A stretch of DNA of 13,780 bases from Candidatus Hydrogenedens sp. (GCA_035378955.1 DAOSUS010000082.1:1-13780); one strand, 5' to 3'; shown: positions 1 to 7,437, counted from the first letter of the stretch. Translations and numbers: made by a program. Notes: a model not told the origin generated them from the letters alone.

Positions 1-2134
1 AATTAATCGGCACCGGCGTCCCATTCGTATATGGCGATACATTAATCGCCCCTACTACAGGATTCGTTATGTCGTATGTAGTTGTTGTTTTACCATTTCC
101 TGTTGGTGTATTACCACGGTTGCCTGCACCATCTATGACGACTACATCAAAGTAATATACCCCTTCAAGTGTCGGGTTAAAATTGAAACTTCCATCAGGA
201 GCACTATTTGAACGCAATCCGCTATCTGTCCATGTCCCCGTTTCTCCTATTTTATACCATAATTCAACATTGCTTACGCCACTGGAAGTATCTGAAGCAC
301 CGGAATAGTTCACAACAATAGGTAGCGTATTTGCATTTGCAGGAGAAGTCATAGAACTTACGGTAGGGGTATCAATTTTAATACCACCGCCGGTATGTGT
401 AGCACTGTTAGGAGATGTTAAATTTCTACCGCTAGCATCTTTTACTGTATTAGATACAGTGATAGTTACATCACCCCCTTCTCTCATTTCACCAGCAATC
501 CAGGTTAAACGATAGGTATGCCCTGTCAAAAAGGCTACACTAAGTGGGTTAGCACCTAATGTTCCTCTACCTGTGCCTGAAATAGTAAAACTACCTGCAG
601 TAATTGTGCTATTGTCCATTTGTTGGCTGAAAGTAACATCAACGGTCCTTGTTCCAGAAACCTGAACACTACTTACAGTTGGTGCTGTAACAGTCGCATC
701 GGATACAATTCTCACATTGTCAACGGTTACTGAATTGATACCTGTTTCGCCTTCACCAAACTGAAGTAGAATTCCATGGGGGAAACCATCCCATGCTCCG
801 GTATGCCCAGATGGCTGACCTGTGGTATATGGAATAAGAAAGTTATATCGTTTAATTCCTTTATTGGTTGGAATAGTCCATTTTCTTGCGGTTTCATAAT
901 CAACGCCCATTCTCAAGCCATCTTTCCGCCAGGCAAAACGCAAGGTAAAATCGTTGCGGTCAACTTGTGTAGACGGGTTTACATCTACTTGAAGCCATTT
1001 ATAAGCAGTAGTAGAGCCAATGACAAAGTTAAGGTTTTCAATTCCGAGTGTGCCCAAGCCAGTTACCGTTCCTACACCACTGGCAATATTTAAAGAAGTC
1101 CCACTGTAAGGTGAGTGTTTGGCAGATACCCAATTACCACAGTTTGTTCCATATAGATTATTATTGCCTGAAGTAGAGAAGTCCCAATCATACGGACCAG
1201 ATGCCCAGGACAAGGAATTGTATAAGGTTATATAATCGTAATAAAATGTTGCGGTTGTGGCTTCCCAAGCGGGGTCAATTCGGAAATGCTGGATAGTTCC
1301 TGGAGCACCAAGCCATGAATTCCCCGATGTGGGGGTACCCATATCTACAAGAAGACATTGATAACCATTATTAGGATAAAAATAATAATTTTTGTTTACA
1401 TATCCACCTCCACCCGTTCCGGGAAAACCAAAGGTTTGCATTCCTGCTGGGTCATTGTTTTGGTACCCTGTTATATTGGCTCTAATAAGCAAGTATCTAT
1501 ACGAAGAAGGGTCAAAGTGTTGGTTATAGACATGGATATAAGGGTCACCGCCATTGGTGTTGAAAGACAATACACCTGAACTCGCCTGTAAGTTGGTAAT
1601 TTGATTTTCTGCAATCCAACCTTGTTTATGATTCCCTATATCGAATTGCCAATCGGGTATTGGTTCACGACGAAGCCCAATATAGTAAATTTTCACGCTA
1701 CCACTGGGTAATCCACCTGTATCGAATCGAATTTGCCTTATCGTTTGTCCATTCCATGTATTTGGGTCTTTGCTGGTTTCACTTAATCGCTGAGGTATAT
1801 TTATAAGATATGTGTATCTGCCAACCTTAGCATCAAATACAATAGATTTAGATTCAGTCCATGAACTATCCGTAGCTGTTGTAAAGAACATTTGGAAAGA
1901 ATCATTAGCAGTATATTCAATATCTGCTTGTAACCAGGGGTAATCAGACCCACTTAATCGCAAGTCATCGGGGGAAAAAACGAAGGGGTCTCCACAAGTA
2001 AATTGGAAATATAAATAGCCTCCTGTAACCTGCTGGTTTGAAGCACAACTAAATCCACCCCAGCCTTCAAAGTCACCGGCGGTTTCAAAATCCCATACAG
2101 CACCACGCGAATCGCTACCGAATGTGATACCAAA
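1..2134 (-). pseudogene. 3' part of a large multi-domain surface protein, cut off from its start by an in-frame TGA and running off the left edge
   Basis: The minus strand is open without a stop for about 711 codons from 2134 to the window edge, in the same frame as the signal-peptide ORF at 2135-2629, and there is no plausible start of its own (no ATG with a Shine-Dalgarno near 2134). Counting residues from the ATG at 2629, it holds three modules that each begin W-x-F (about 179-326, 327-481 and 482-644). These resemble jelly-roll, carbohydrate-binding-like modules. An SbsA-type Ig-like domain follows (about 645-745, with a TFSQQMDNSTI core), then a second Ig/FN3-like domain with a YYFDVVVIDGAGN strand. 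This composition is typical of secreted adhesins or carbohydrate-binding surface proteins; no catalytic domain is visible here. The first of these modules is clearly homologous to the one before the stop, so the two pieces were one protein. Whether it is a true pseudogene, a readthrough gene or a base-call error cannot be decided from the sequence. Confidence 0.7.
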
Positions 2135-2629
2135 TCAGTGAATTTTTACATTACAGCCAGATAAACCTCCGGGGTCGAAGCGAATTTGTCGTATCGTTTT
2201 ACCTAACCAAGAGTTCGGGTCTTTGCCTTCCGCAGATAACCTCTGAGGAATGTTAATAAGGTAGGTACGCCTTCCCGTATAACCTGTAAAGGTGATGGAT
2301 TTCGGTTCATTCCAACCGCCATCGGCTGTGGTAATAAAAAACATCTGAAATGTTTGATTGGATGAAGCGGTAAACTCAATATCTGCGTGGAGATAACGGA
2401 AATTGGAACCATTTACATTTATGTTATCTGGAGAAAATATTTGCGGGTCACCTCCTGTAGTATCAAATGTTAATGCATCACCTGAAACACCAAAATTGGT
2501 TACCCAAGAACCTCCGGTCCATCCTTCTGTGTTTCCTGCAGTGTGGAATTCCCAAACGACAGGATATGAGGTAAAGGGAATGAAAATGATGAAAGATATA
2601 ATCAGAACAAATAATAAATTCTTTTTCAT
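2135..2629 (-). CDS. exported N-terminal fragment (signal peptide plus one jelly-roll module) of the large surface protein
   Basis: I chose the ATG at 2627-2629 because AAGGAG stands seven bases upstream and the product begins with a classic signal peptide: MKKN, a hydrophobic stretch to about residue 20, then TSYPVVWEF. In-frame starts further upstream would put polar sequence ahead of the signal peptide and run into the intergenic region. The 164-residue product holds one module, from W26 to the stop, including IPQRLS and IRQIRFD blocks that recur almost unchanged about 150 residues later beyond the TGA. The downstream copy reads VKIYYIGL where this one reads VKIH-stop-FGI, so the TGA stands at an aromatic position and the module ends one strand early. 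A truncated 18-kDa secreted module is the product if TGA is read as stop; otherwise this is residues 1-164 of a protein of more than 870 residues. Confidence 0.75.
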   Translation of the reverse strand: MKKNLLFVLIISFIIFIPFTSYPVVWEFHTAGNTEGWTGGSWVTNFGVSGDALTFDTTGGDPQIFSPDNINVNGSNFRYLHADIEFTASSNQTFQMFFITTADGGWNEPKSITFTGYTGRRTYLINIPQRLSAEGKDPNSWLGKTIRQIRFDPGGLSGCNVKIH

Positions 2630-2670
2630 TGATGAACTCCTTCTATGAGTGTATAATTCAAAAAAATTAG

Positions 2671-2687
2671 TTATAATAATATTATAA
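2671..2687. promoter_or_regulatory. perfect AT palindrome between two divergent genes, carrying a TATAAT on each strand
   Basis: In the 87-base gap between divergent starts at 2629 and 2717 lies a perfect palindrome with 8-base arms around a central A. It places TATAAT at 2672-2677 on the plus strand and at 2686-2681 on the minus strand. No good -35 box is found at 16-18 bases on either side. It could be a bidirectional -10 region or an operator; in such AT-rich sequence it could also be chance. Confidence 0.35.
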
Positions 2688-2716
2688 AGAAAAAATATTA
2701 CAAAAGGAAAAGTATT

Positions 2717-3616
2717 ATGAGGATAAAATTTGTTTATTTGTTTTTTCTTGCATTCACTTTTTGTCATTTTGTAATTGCCCAATCTTATAGGAATAACTCA
2801 CAAGGGGAAGATAATATTTCATCGTCTTCATCATATTGCTACCAGAGATATACTGTTGAAAAAGAACCTTTTTCTTTCACAGAAAGATGGCGGGTAAAGA
2901 AGGACGGTGTTTCGGTTGGCAGTATTGAAAAAGAACCCTTTTCTATTACAGATACATGGAAGATTAAGGACTCTACAGGAAAAACTGTAGGCTCGATGGA
3001 AAAAGAGGCTGTTTCTATAGGGAATGAATATGCTATAAAAAATCCTTATGGGATTAGAATAGGAAAAATGGAGGAAATGTTGGGCGACTGGCAGATAAAT
3101 CTTAATTGTGGCGAGAAATTAAACTTTAACGAATTGCCCTTAAATCAATGGGAAATTAAAGGAAAAAGCACTCGGGTAAAAATTGAACAAGAGCCATTAG
3201 GTTCATCCTATAAAGTTAAATCGGAAGGTATGTGTGATAGAAATCGTTCTTTGTTAGAACAACAACTACCTGCAATAGGTTCTGTTCCTATATTGGATAA
3301 AAATAATGAAAGTCGCAGGAAAAAACTTGTATCTGATGATGAACCTATAAATAAACCAAGAAACTATCTAAATCCATCGTTGAATACCATTCAAAACAAT
3401 TGGAAATTGCCATCCTTTGAGGAAAGAAATAAAAATTTAACAAAAATCCCAGACCCTCTCGAAAATCTTAATAAATATAATTCCAATTCTCCAAATCTAC
3501 TTGAGCCTTCATGGAAACGAGATAGGTCCATAGGAAGTTTCGATGGATATAATCAGATTAATTCGTTCGAAAATATAAGACCTTTGGGGACATCAAGTCT
3601 TTTTGATGAAGAATAA
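2717..3616 (+). CDS. exported protein with 24-residue tandem repeats, function unknown
   Basis: I do not recognise this 299-residue protein. The ATG follows an AAAAGGAAAAG ribosome site. Residues 1-21 form a Sec signal peptide, probably cut after VIA; there is no convincing lipobox. Residues 47-70, 71-94 and 95-118 are three tandem 24-residue repeats of the form [VE]-E-K-E-x-x-S-x-x-[DE]-x-[WY]-x-[VI]-K-x-x-x-G-x-x-[VI]-G-x-[IM]. Two more degenerate copies follow up to about residue 170 (QWEIKGKSTRV, SSYKVKSEG). The alternating pattern suggests stacked beta-hairpins, loosely like LURP-one/Tubby-type strand repeats, though that likeness is only a guess. The rest, about 130 residues, is rich in N, S, P and charge and looks disordered. 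It is divergent from the large surface protein and could share its control. It is probably periplasmic or surface-located. Confidence 0.8.
   Translation: MRIKFVYLFFLAFTFCHFVIAQSYRNNSQGEDNISSSSSYCYQRYTVEKEPFSFTERWRVKKDGVSVGSIEKEPFSITDTWKIKDSTGKTVGSMEKEAVSIGNEYAIKNPYGIRIGKMEEMLGDWQINLNCGEKLNFNELPLNQWEIKGKSTRVKIEQEPLGSSYKVKSEGMCDRNRSLLEQQLPAIGSVPILDKNNESRRKKLVSDDEPINKPRNYLNPSLNTIQNNWKLPSFEERNKNLTKIPDPLENLNKYNSNSPNLLEPSWKRDRSIGSFDGYNQINSFENIRPLGTSSLFDEE
2855..3070 (+). repeat. three tandem 72-base coding repeats
   Basis: Units at 2855-2926, 2927-2998 and 2999-3070 encode the 24-residue repeats of the exported protein. The first two share near-identical DNA at their start (a GAAAAAGAACC block), while the third has drifted to GAAAAAGAGGC. 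This fits expansion by tandem duplication inside the gene. Confidence 0.7.
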
Positions 3617-3645
3617 TTTCGGGAATAAAAAAATTTAAAAATCTC

Positions 3646-3674
3646 TTGCATTTTTTTTAATTTTGTGTCATAAT
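3646..3674 (+). promoter_or_regulatory. sigma-70-type promoter with extended -10, upstream of the RNA-like locus
   Basis: TTGCAT at 3646-3651 (-35) is separated by exactly 17 bases from CATAAT at 3669-3674 (-10), which is preceded by TGT in the extended -10 position. Each hexamer differs from consensus by one or two bases. Transcription would begin at about 3681. No good start codon with a ribosome site follows closely, so the promoter appears to serve the structured RNA. Confidence 0.65.
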
Positions 3675-3680
3675 CTAATT

Positions 3681-3830
3681 AGAAAGTTGAATATAAAGGT
3701 TCGTAAGCGACCTTAACGAGTTTTGCGGGAACTGCTATAAGAGTTTCGACAAAGTCCCGAACAGGACTATACGGGCTACGGGTATAGCCCGCCAATATAC
3801 AGCGAAACCATGCGGTTCCCGCTCTTTTTT
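3681..3830 (+). ncRNA. candidate structured small RNA of about 150 nt, family not recognised
   Basis: The stretch has its own promoter and a terminator-like 3' end, and it can fold into nested helices. Near the 5' end is a bulged hairpin (3696-3703 with 3708-3714, loop TAAG). The main element is closed by an 11-pair helix, 3725-3735 with 3812-3822. Inside it is a 6-pair helix, 3743-3748 with 3803-3808. This encloses two hairpins: 3753-3757 with 3764-3768 (loop CGAACA) and 3772-3778 with 3785-3791 (loop CGGGTA). The P1 3' strand is followed directly by TCTTTTTT, as in a Rho-independent terminator. The locus is markedly GC-richer than its flanks. It does not match tRNA, SRP RNA or tmRNA. The GTTCGTAAGCG near the 5' end recalls part of 6S RNA, but the expected pairing of the two ends is absent. 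A cis-acting leader for the weak ORF at 3870 is the alternative. Confidence 0.6.
3812..3830 (+). terminator. 3' strand of the closing helix plus T-run, terminator of the small RNA
   Basis: GCGGTTCCCGC (3812-3822) pairs with 3725-3735 and is followed at once by TCTTTTTT. The stem loops out a folded region of about 76 bases rather than a short loop, so it works as an ordinary Rho-independent terminator only if the inner hairpins form first. Confidence 0.55.
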
Positions 3831-3869
3831 AAAAGATGATAGTTAATCCGAGAATATTTTTTGCCAAGA

Positions 3870-4109
3870 ATGCCCGAATTTATTACGAAATTTCTTCTAT
3901 TCGTTTTTATTTATGGTTATTTATGTCGTTCGTGGTTATATAAAGGGTTTTATCGTAAAATCAAGGCTTATAATGGAAGAAATTCAGAAAATAAGGAAAC
4001 TTCACATAAAAATATTTACTTCTTCATACGCTTTTTATTGGATTTGCCTGCTATGCCTATTTTTCTATTCTATTTATGTAATATAAATCCTAAATATTTT
4101 TTAGAATGA
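3870..4109 (+). CDS. weak candidate for a small hydrophobic protein
   Basis: An open frame starts at ATG 3870 (a TTG at 3861 is also possible) and gives about 79 residues. There are two hydrophobic stretches, near residues 6-24 and 53-72, separated by a basic, polar loop. If real, it would be a two-helix inner-membrane protein. I see no Shine-Dalgarno sequence, and random AT-rich DNA readily produces Phe/Leu/Ile-rich frames, so it may not be a gene. It lies directly behind the RNA-like locus, and its stop overlaps the end of the convergent gene by nine bases. No family is recognised. Confidence 0.25.
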   Translation: MPEFITKFLLFVFIYGYLCRSWLYKGFYRKIKAYNGRNSENKETSHKNIYFFIRFLLDLPAMPIFLFYLCNINPKYFLE

Positions 4110-5513
4110 GATTTTTCGGGTCATTGAGCGTTCGGAGGGGATAGGTTCGGGTTTTTTTACGAAAACATATTCCATAGATGGGAATTTTTCCAGAGGGTGT
4201 TTGGATTCACTATATAATTGGATAAGATGGATTGTAAGAAGTAATCGGGCAATTCTTAGTTGTCGGGCATTTTGGTAGTAGATACGGAAGCCGTGCATGC
4301 AAGCTTGTTGAATTTTGTTTCGGAAGGTCATCGGAATATTGTTATTTCTTTGTCCCCATGTCCAGAGGTCGTCTATATCTTCAGATGGGGGCAATTTTTC
4401 CTTTTCTATTTCTTCCAGCATCTCATAGCACTTTATTAATCGGTCAAACCAAAAAAGAATAGCCCGATACCCTTCTTCCGAAATGTCCACTTCTATTTGT
4501 GCCTGGTCTATGGTATCTTTTGTTTGTTTATGCAGGTATGCCTCACGATTGGGATTGGGTTCGGGAATCATACGAACACGCATCCGTTCTAAAGAATCTC
4601 CGTAGTTAAAACTTTCTAATAAAACCGCAATGTCGAATTTGGTCGGAGAGAGAAGAGGGTATTCGTATAATAATTCCGCAGAAATTTCATCCTGAGATAG
4701 CACGCGGTCAATTTCAGTATCAATCTGGAAGCAACCAATTCGCCAATCGAACCACATATCGTGAAATAAAGCAATGAGATTTTCGCCAATGCCTGCAGGT
4801 TCTTGCTGTGTGATAGCCATGTCTATCAAATCTAATAAACGCTCTTCTAAAAATTCATGGGTTTTCCAGAAAATGCGATGGGAAAATACATGATGAAGGA
4901 TGAAGAAACGGTCTATAATGATATTGGCTTTTTCTTCTGTAATGTCTGCGACTTGTTGAAATTTTTTTATCCATGAAATATTCCAATCCCGCAGTTCACG
5001 AGCCATACTGCTTTTAGGAATATGGGGTATTTCATCGAGCGCACCTTTGTCCACGCACGGTTCTAATATGAAAGGAGCCATTTCCATCTGGAATTGGGCA
5101 GGATAGTCAGCCCACATGATTAAAGTTTGGTTTGGAATAGAATAGAGATGAAATTTACTGAAATCGGTCATAAAGACATAATGCAAATTTTTATCGGAAA
5201 GTTCTTCAAATAACAATCGTGAGAGAGGACAAAAATCCAGATGATTGTTTTTTATGCTTGAAGGTAGTGTAAAAAGATGTTCAGGAACTATTACAAAACA
5301 AATTTCCTTACCGTGTTCGGATGTTAGCAAGAAAGGAAGAACCCCCGTACTCTTTGTTACCTCTGTTTCGGGGAGAGGAATAAAGGACTTCCAGCCCAAT
5401 CTATGAAAAAACTCTTCAATATACCTATATCTTTCTATTCCCTGCGATGCCTGAGCCCATTTCCACCATGCTTCAGAAATCTGCAAGGCTGCACGATTAT
5501 ATGAAACGCTCAT
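4101..5513 (-). CDS. protein resembling the N-terminal half of type IIG / PglX-like restriction enzymes, without a methyltransferase
   Basis: This 470-residue soluble protein has no signal peptide. Its start ATG overlaps the stop of the upstream regulator (ATGA), with AGGGG about ten bases before it. Residues 29-41 (EEFFHRLGW) and about 58-145, ending in an FMTDFSKFHLY strand and a DYPAQF motif, look like the nuclease-type N-terminal domain of Eco57I/MmeI-type enzymes. The family's E-x-K catalytic residues are not visible there. Residues 196-228 (DRFFILHHVF..EFLEERLL) and 246-310 (LFHDMWFDWRIGCF..LLSPTKFDIAVLLESFNYG) follow the helical spacer of those enzymes. In the family that spacer corresponds to an LxRLLFLRFLEDR segment, an NGGLF segment and a segment running into LGxIYE. 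The homology seems to stop just where the adenine methyltransferase (NPPY) and target-recognition domains would begin, and a helical tail takes their place. The assignment is pattern recognition, not a search; unknown function is the fallback. Confidence 0.8.
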   Translation of the reverse strand: MSVSYNRAALQISEAWWKWAQASQGIERYRYIEEFFHRLGWKSFIPLPETEVTKSTGVLPFLLTSEHGKEICFVIVPEHLFTLPSSIKNNHLDFCPLSRLLFEELSDKNLHYVFMTDFSKFHLYSIPNQTLIMWADYPAQFQMEMAPFILEPCVDKGALDEIPHIPKSSMARELRDWNISWIKKFQQVADITEEKANIIIDRFFILHHVFSHRIFWKTHEFLEERLLDLIDMAITQQEPAGIGENLIALFHDMWFDWRIGCFQIDTEIDRVLSQDEISAELLYEYPLLSPTKFDIAVLLESFNYGDSLERMRVRMIPEPNPNREAYLHKQTKDTIDQAQIEVDISEEGYRAILFWFDRLIKCYEMLEEIEKEKLPPSEDIDDLWTWGQRNNNIPMTFRNKIQQACMHGFRIYYQNARQLRIARLLLTIHLIQLYSESKHPLEKFPSMEYVFVKKPEPIPSERSMTRKISF

Positions 5514-6124
5514 AAAACATTTTCCCCTTTCGGTATATTCAATTTGTTGTTTTCAATAATTCTCCACAAAAAATCTTCTCTGTTTCCGAGCAGGTCAACG
5601 GTTGCCTGTAGGAAATTTATCCATTCGGAATTTTTTTGTTCCATCTTTTCTGTGAATTCATTTGTAGTAATGACGGATACAGAAATTCCTTCAATAGATT
5701 CAGGAAAAGTATCGCCATTCGTTGTGACAATAAGTACTTGATTTTTGTCTGGGCTATAAAAAACAAGACGAACTGATTTGTTGTTATTTAGAATTGAACG
5801 AAGTCGGTCAATCGGGGAACATACTTTTAATATGAGAGATTGTAAAATAGGAACCAAGGGATGATTTTGGTCAATTTGATACCATGTCCTATTACCTTCT
5901 TTCCACTGATAGATAAGTCCAATTTGAGCAAGTCGTTCCAATTCTCTCTGAACAGCACGGAGGGGCAATTTTGTTGCACTTTCTACCTGACGCTGATAGA
6001 ACATTCGCCCTAAATTTGTAAAAAGAACTAAGAAGACTTTTGTTCGTGCTTCAGAGCCTAACAAAGCCTCTAATGTAGTTAAATCAACTAAATTTTTATT
6101 TTCTTCACTAATTAATGTCTGCAT
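5510..6124 (-). CDS. winged-helix transcriptional regulator with a degenerate nucleotidyltransferase-like C-terminal domain
   Basis: This 204-residue protein has an N-terminal winged helix-turn-helix at about 17-100. It runs LLGSEARTKVFLVLF, then a recognition helix near LPLRAVQRELERLAQIGLI, a wing WKEGNRTWYQI, and the family-typical NHPLVPILQSLILK. In many relatives this wHTH is fused to a minimal nucleotidyltransferase with a GSxxxG...SDxD site. Here the equivalent region (117-187) keeps the strand pattern (VRLVFYSPDKNQVLIV) and the tail (NEFTEKM..LLGNREDF), but I see no GS or DxD residues, so it is probably inactive or only structural. The four-base overlap with the restriction-like gene implies translational coupling, and the protein is likely the operon's regulator. 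No clear Shine-Dalgarno precedes the ATG. A loose CTGT/ACAG inverted repeat sits immediately upstream (6126-6145) and could be an autoregulatory site. Confidence 0.85.
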   Translation of the reverse strand: MQTLISEENKNLVDLTTLEALLGSEARTKVFLVLFTNLGRMFYQRQVESATKLPLRAVQRELERLAQIGLIYQWKEGNRTWYQIDQNHPLVPILQSLILKVCSPIDRLRSILNNNKSVRLVFYSPDKNQVLIVTTNGDTFPESIEGISVSVITTNEFTEKMEQKNSEWINFLQATVDLLGNREDFLWRIIENNKLNIPKGENVL

Positions 6125-6396
6125 TCTGTTATATGAAGTATACAGTTCATTATTTATTTAGGTTATTACATTCAATTATATAATCAATATATCAAAAAAA
6201 AACATGAATGTCAAATTATTTTTAATTAATTAGTTAATATAATTAGTTTTATTTTTCAATATAATAGTATAAGCACTAATAATTGTAGTATATCATTATA
6301 CATTTGTTAGCTAATTATTTTTTTAGATAGAGGAAAATAATTTGTAAAATTTGAACAGCCTTTTTATATTTTATAAGGGAAAATAAATTTTAAATT
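6125..6396. other. very AT-rich intergenic region, no gene seen
   Basis: These 272 bases are mostly A and T, with overlapping TAATTA/TTAATTAA motifs and several TATAAT-like hexamers (for example 6175-6180 on the minus strand). The promoter of the regulator operon presumably lies here, but no -35/-10 pair stands out. No hairpin-plus-T-run terminator for the upstream minus-strand gene is apparent. Confidence 0.5.
6126..6145. promoter_or_regulatory. possible operator directly upstream of the winged-helix regulator
   Basis: CTGT-T-ATA and TATACAG form an imperfect inverted repeat (seven pairs with one bulge, five-base spacer) two bases upstream of the regulator's start codon. Its position would suit autorepression by the winged-helix protein. 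The symmetry is modest and could be chance. Confidence 0.2.
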
Positions 6397-7344
6397 TCAA
6401 AAATTGATTTTTATTCCTGTATTAGCAACAGGTCCTTCTATGTCTTGTTTATGTTCTCTCTTCAAACTTTCCACATCGAAACCGAACAAATATCCCATTC
6501 CGAAAAAGACATCCATTCGTCGAGTGGCAGGAAAATCTAATGAAATGAATGGAATAACAGATATAATGTCTATTTCTTTTGTCCTTGTATATTTTATTGG
6601 GAACCTAAAAACTCCAATCTTTGCATCACCCGATGCTTCAAAATTTGAGTAGTTTATGTTTAATGAAAGATAAGGTTTTGTGTCAAATATAGTCCTTTTC
6701 AAACGGCTTAAAAAAGGTTCGTCTTTAATAGATCGATATTCTGTTTTCCCAAGTGGGAAATAATCCATCCCGGCTTCGATGAGGAATTCTTCTCCTGTAA
6801 GGTCTAAACGAATTTTTAATGGACCATAATGATTACTATTATTAATTTTCCATATTCCACCACCAATTCCACTCCAAAAAGAAAAATATTTTCCACAATG
6901 CAATCCGATTCCAGCCCAGATGTCTCCGAAAAGACCTATTTGACGCATGTCTTTAAATGTCACAAAATCTTTCCAGCCCGGGACCATTCCCCTGCCTATT
7001 TCATTAACTATATATACAGGTTTCTCCGAATTCAATTCGGGAAAATATGCGTAATGTCCTATAATAAGATATAACCCCTTTGTCTTATCTATTTCTTTTT
7101 CCTCCTCTTGGGAATCACAACCAGTTATATTATCTTCTTGTAGAGTAAGTCTTTCATTTCTACTATTGGGCAATGATATATTTTTCCCGTTTACCTTTTC
7201 TATGGGAAAATTTTGTTTTTCATCCGCATTTATATACAATGAAATTAAAATAAGGAATACAATAAAAGATTTCCTTACTTTGATGAGATGATAAGTAATA
7301 CATCGTTTTATGGCATTCAGAGGCTCCATATTCCTCAATAGCAT
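6397..7344 (-). CDS. exported outer-membrane beta-barrel candidate, function unknown
   Basis: This protein of 315 residues has no recognised family. The ATG at 7344 has AAGGAAAG close upstream. A second in-frame ATG 15 bases further on is also possible. An unusually long basic N-terminus leads into a hydrophobic core (about 26-39) and a likely cleavage site at INA-DE. Residues 41-90 are charged and probably flexible. From about 91 on there are repeated amphipathic strands with Gly turns and aromatic girdle residues (GLYLIIGHYAYF, WAGIGLHCGKYFSFWSGIGGG, PYLSLNINYS, VFFGMGYLFGF). The protein ends TGIKINF: a C-terminal Phe with alternating hydrophobics, as in the BAM recognition signal of outer-membrane proteins. 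It is a single transcription unit facing away from the oxidoreductase at 7571. A role as porin or structural barrel is inference. Confidence 0.8.
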   Translation of the reverse strand: MLLRNMEPLNAIKRCITYHLIKVRKSFIVFLILISLYINADEKQNFPIEKVNGKNISLPNSRNERLTLQEDNITGCDSQEEEKEIDKTKGLYLIIGHYAYFPELNSEKPVYIVNEIGRGMVPGWKDFVTFKDMRQIGLFGDIWAGIGLHCGKYFSFWSGIGGGIWKINNSNHYGPLKIRLDLTGEEFLIEAGMDYFPLGKTEYRSIKDEPFLSRLKRTIFDTKPYLSLNINYSNFEASGDAKIGVFRFPIKYTRTKEIDIISVIPFISLDFPATRRMDVFFGMGYLFGFDVESLKREHKQDIEGPVANTGIKINF

Positions 7345-7437
7345 TCTTTCCTTTTTTTACCCTATCTACTATTTATGTATTTTATGGATTTCATTTGAAA
7401 TAATTCCATTTAATAGAAATTTTTCAATGAATAACCA

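Noticed and set aside
776..1579. Plus-strand open frames at 776-1093 and 1358-1579
   Set aside because: They lie antisense to the continuous open frame of the surface protein, lack ribosome sites and show no recognisable domain.
2135..2137. Reassigned TGA codon (alternative genetic code)
   Set aside because: TGA also ends the wHTH regulator, the nucleoside hydrolase, the ROK kinase and the beta-barrel gene at family-appropriate lengths, two of them in ATGA overlaps. The organism therefore appears to use TGA as stop.
2090..2137. Selenocysteine at the in-frame TGA
   Set aside because: The protein is a binding-type surface module, the homologous repeat has Tyr at this place, and no convincing SECIS-like hairpin follows the TGA.
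2630..2782. Longer start for the surface protein at 2782
   Set aside because: It would add about 50 polar residues ahead of a clear signal peptide, overlap the divergent gene's start and ignore the good ribosome site before 2629.
3681..3830. Assignment of the RNA locus as 6S RNA
   Set aside because: A short stretch (GTTCGTAAGCG) resembles 6S, but 5' and 3' ends do not pair and no long central bubble between two arms is seen. Left as family unknown.
6125..6396. Replication origin or integration site in the AT-rich gap
   Set aside because: No DnaA-box cluster, iterons or flanking direct repeats were seen; extreme AT content alone is not enough.
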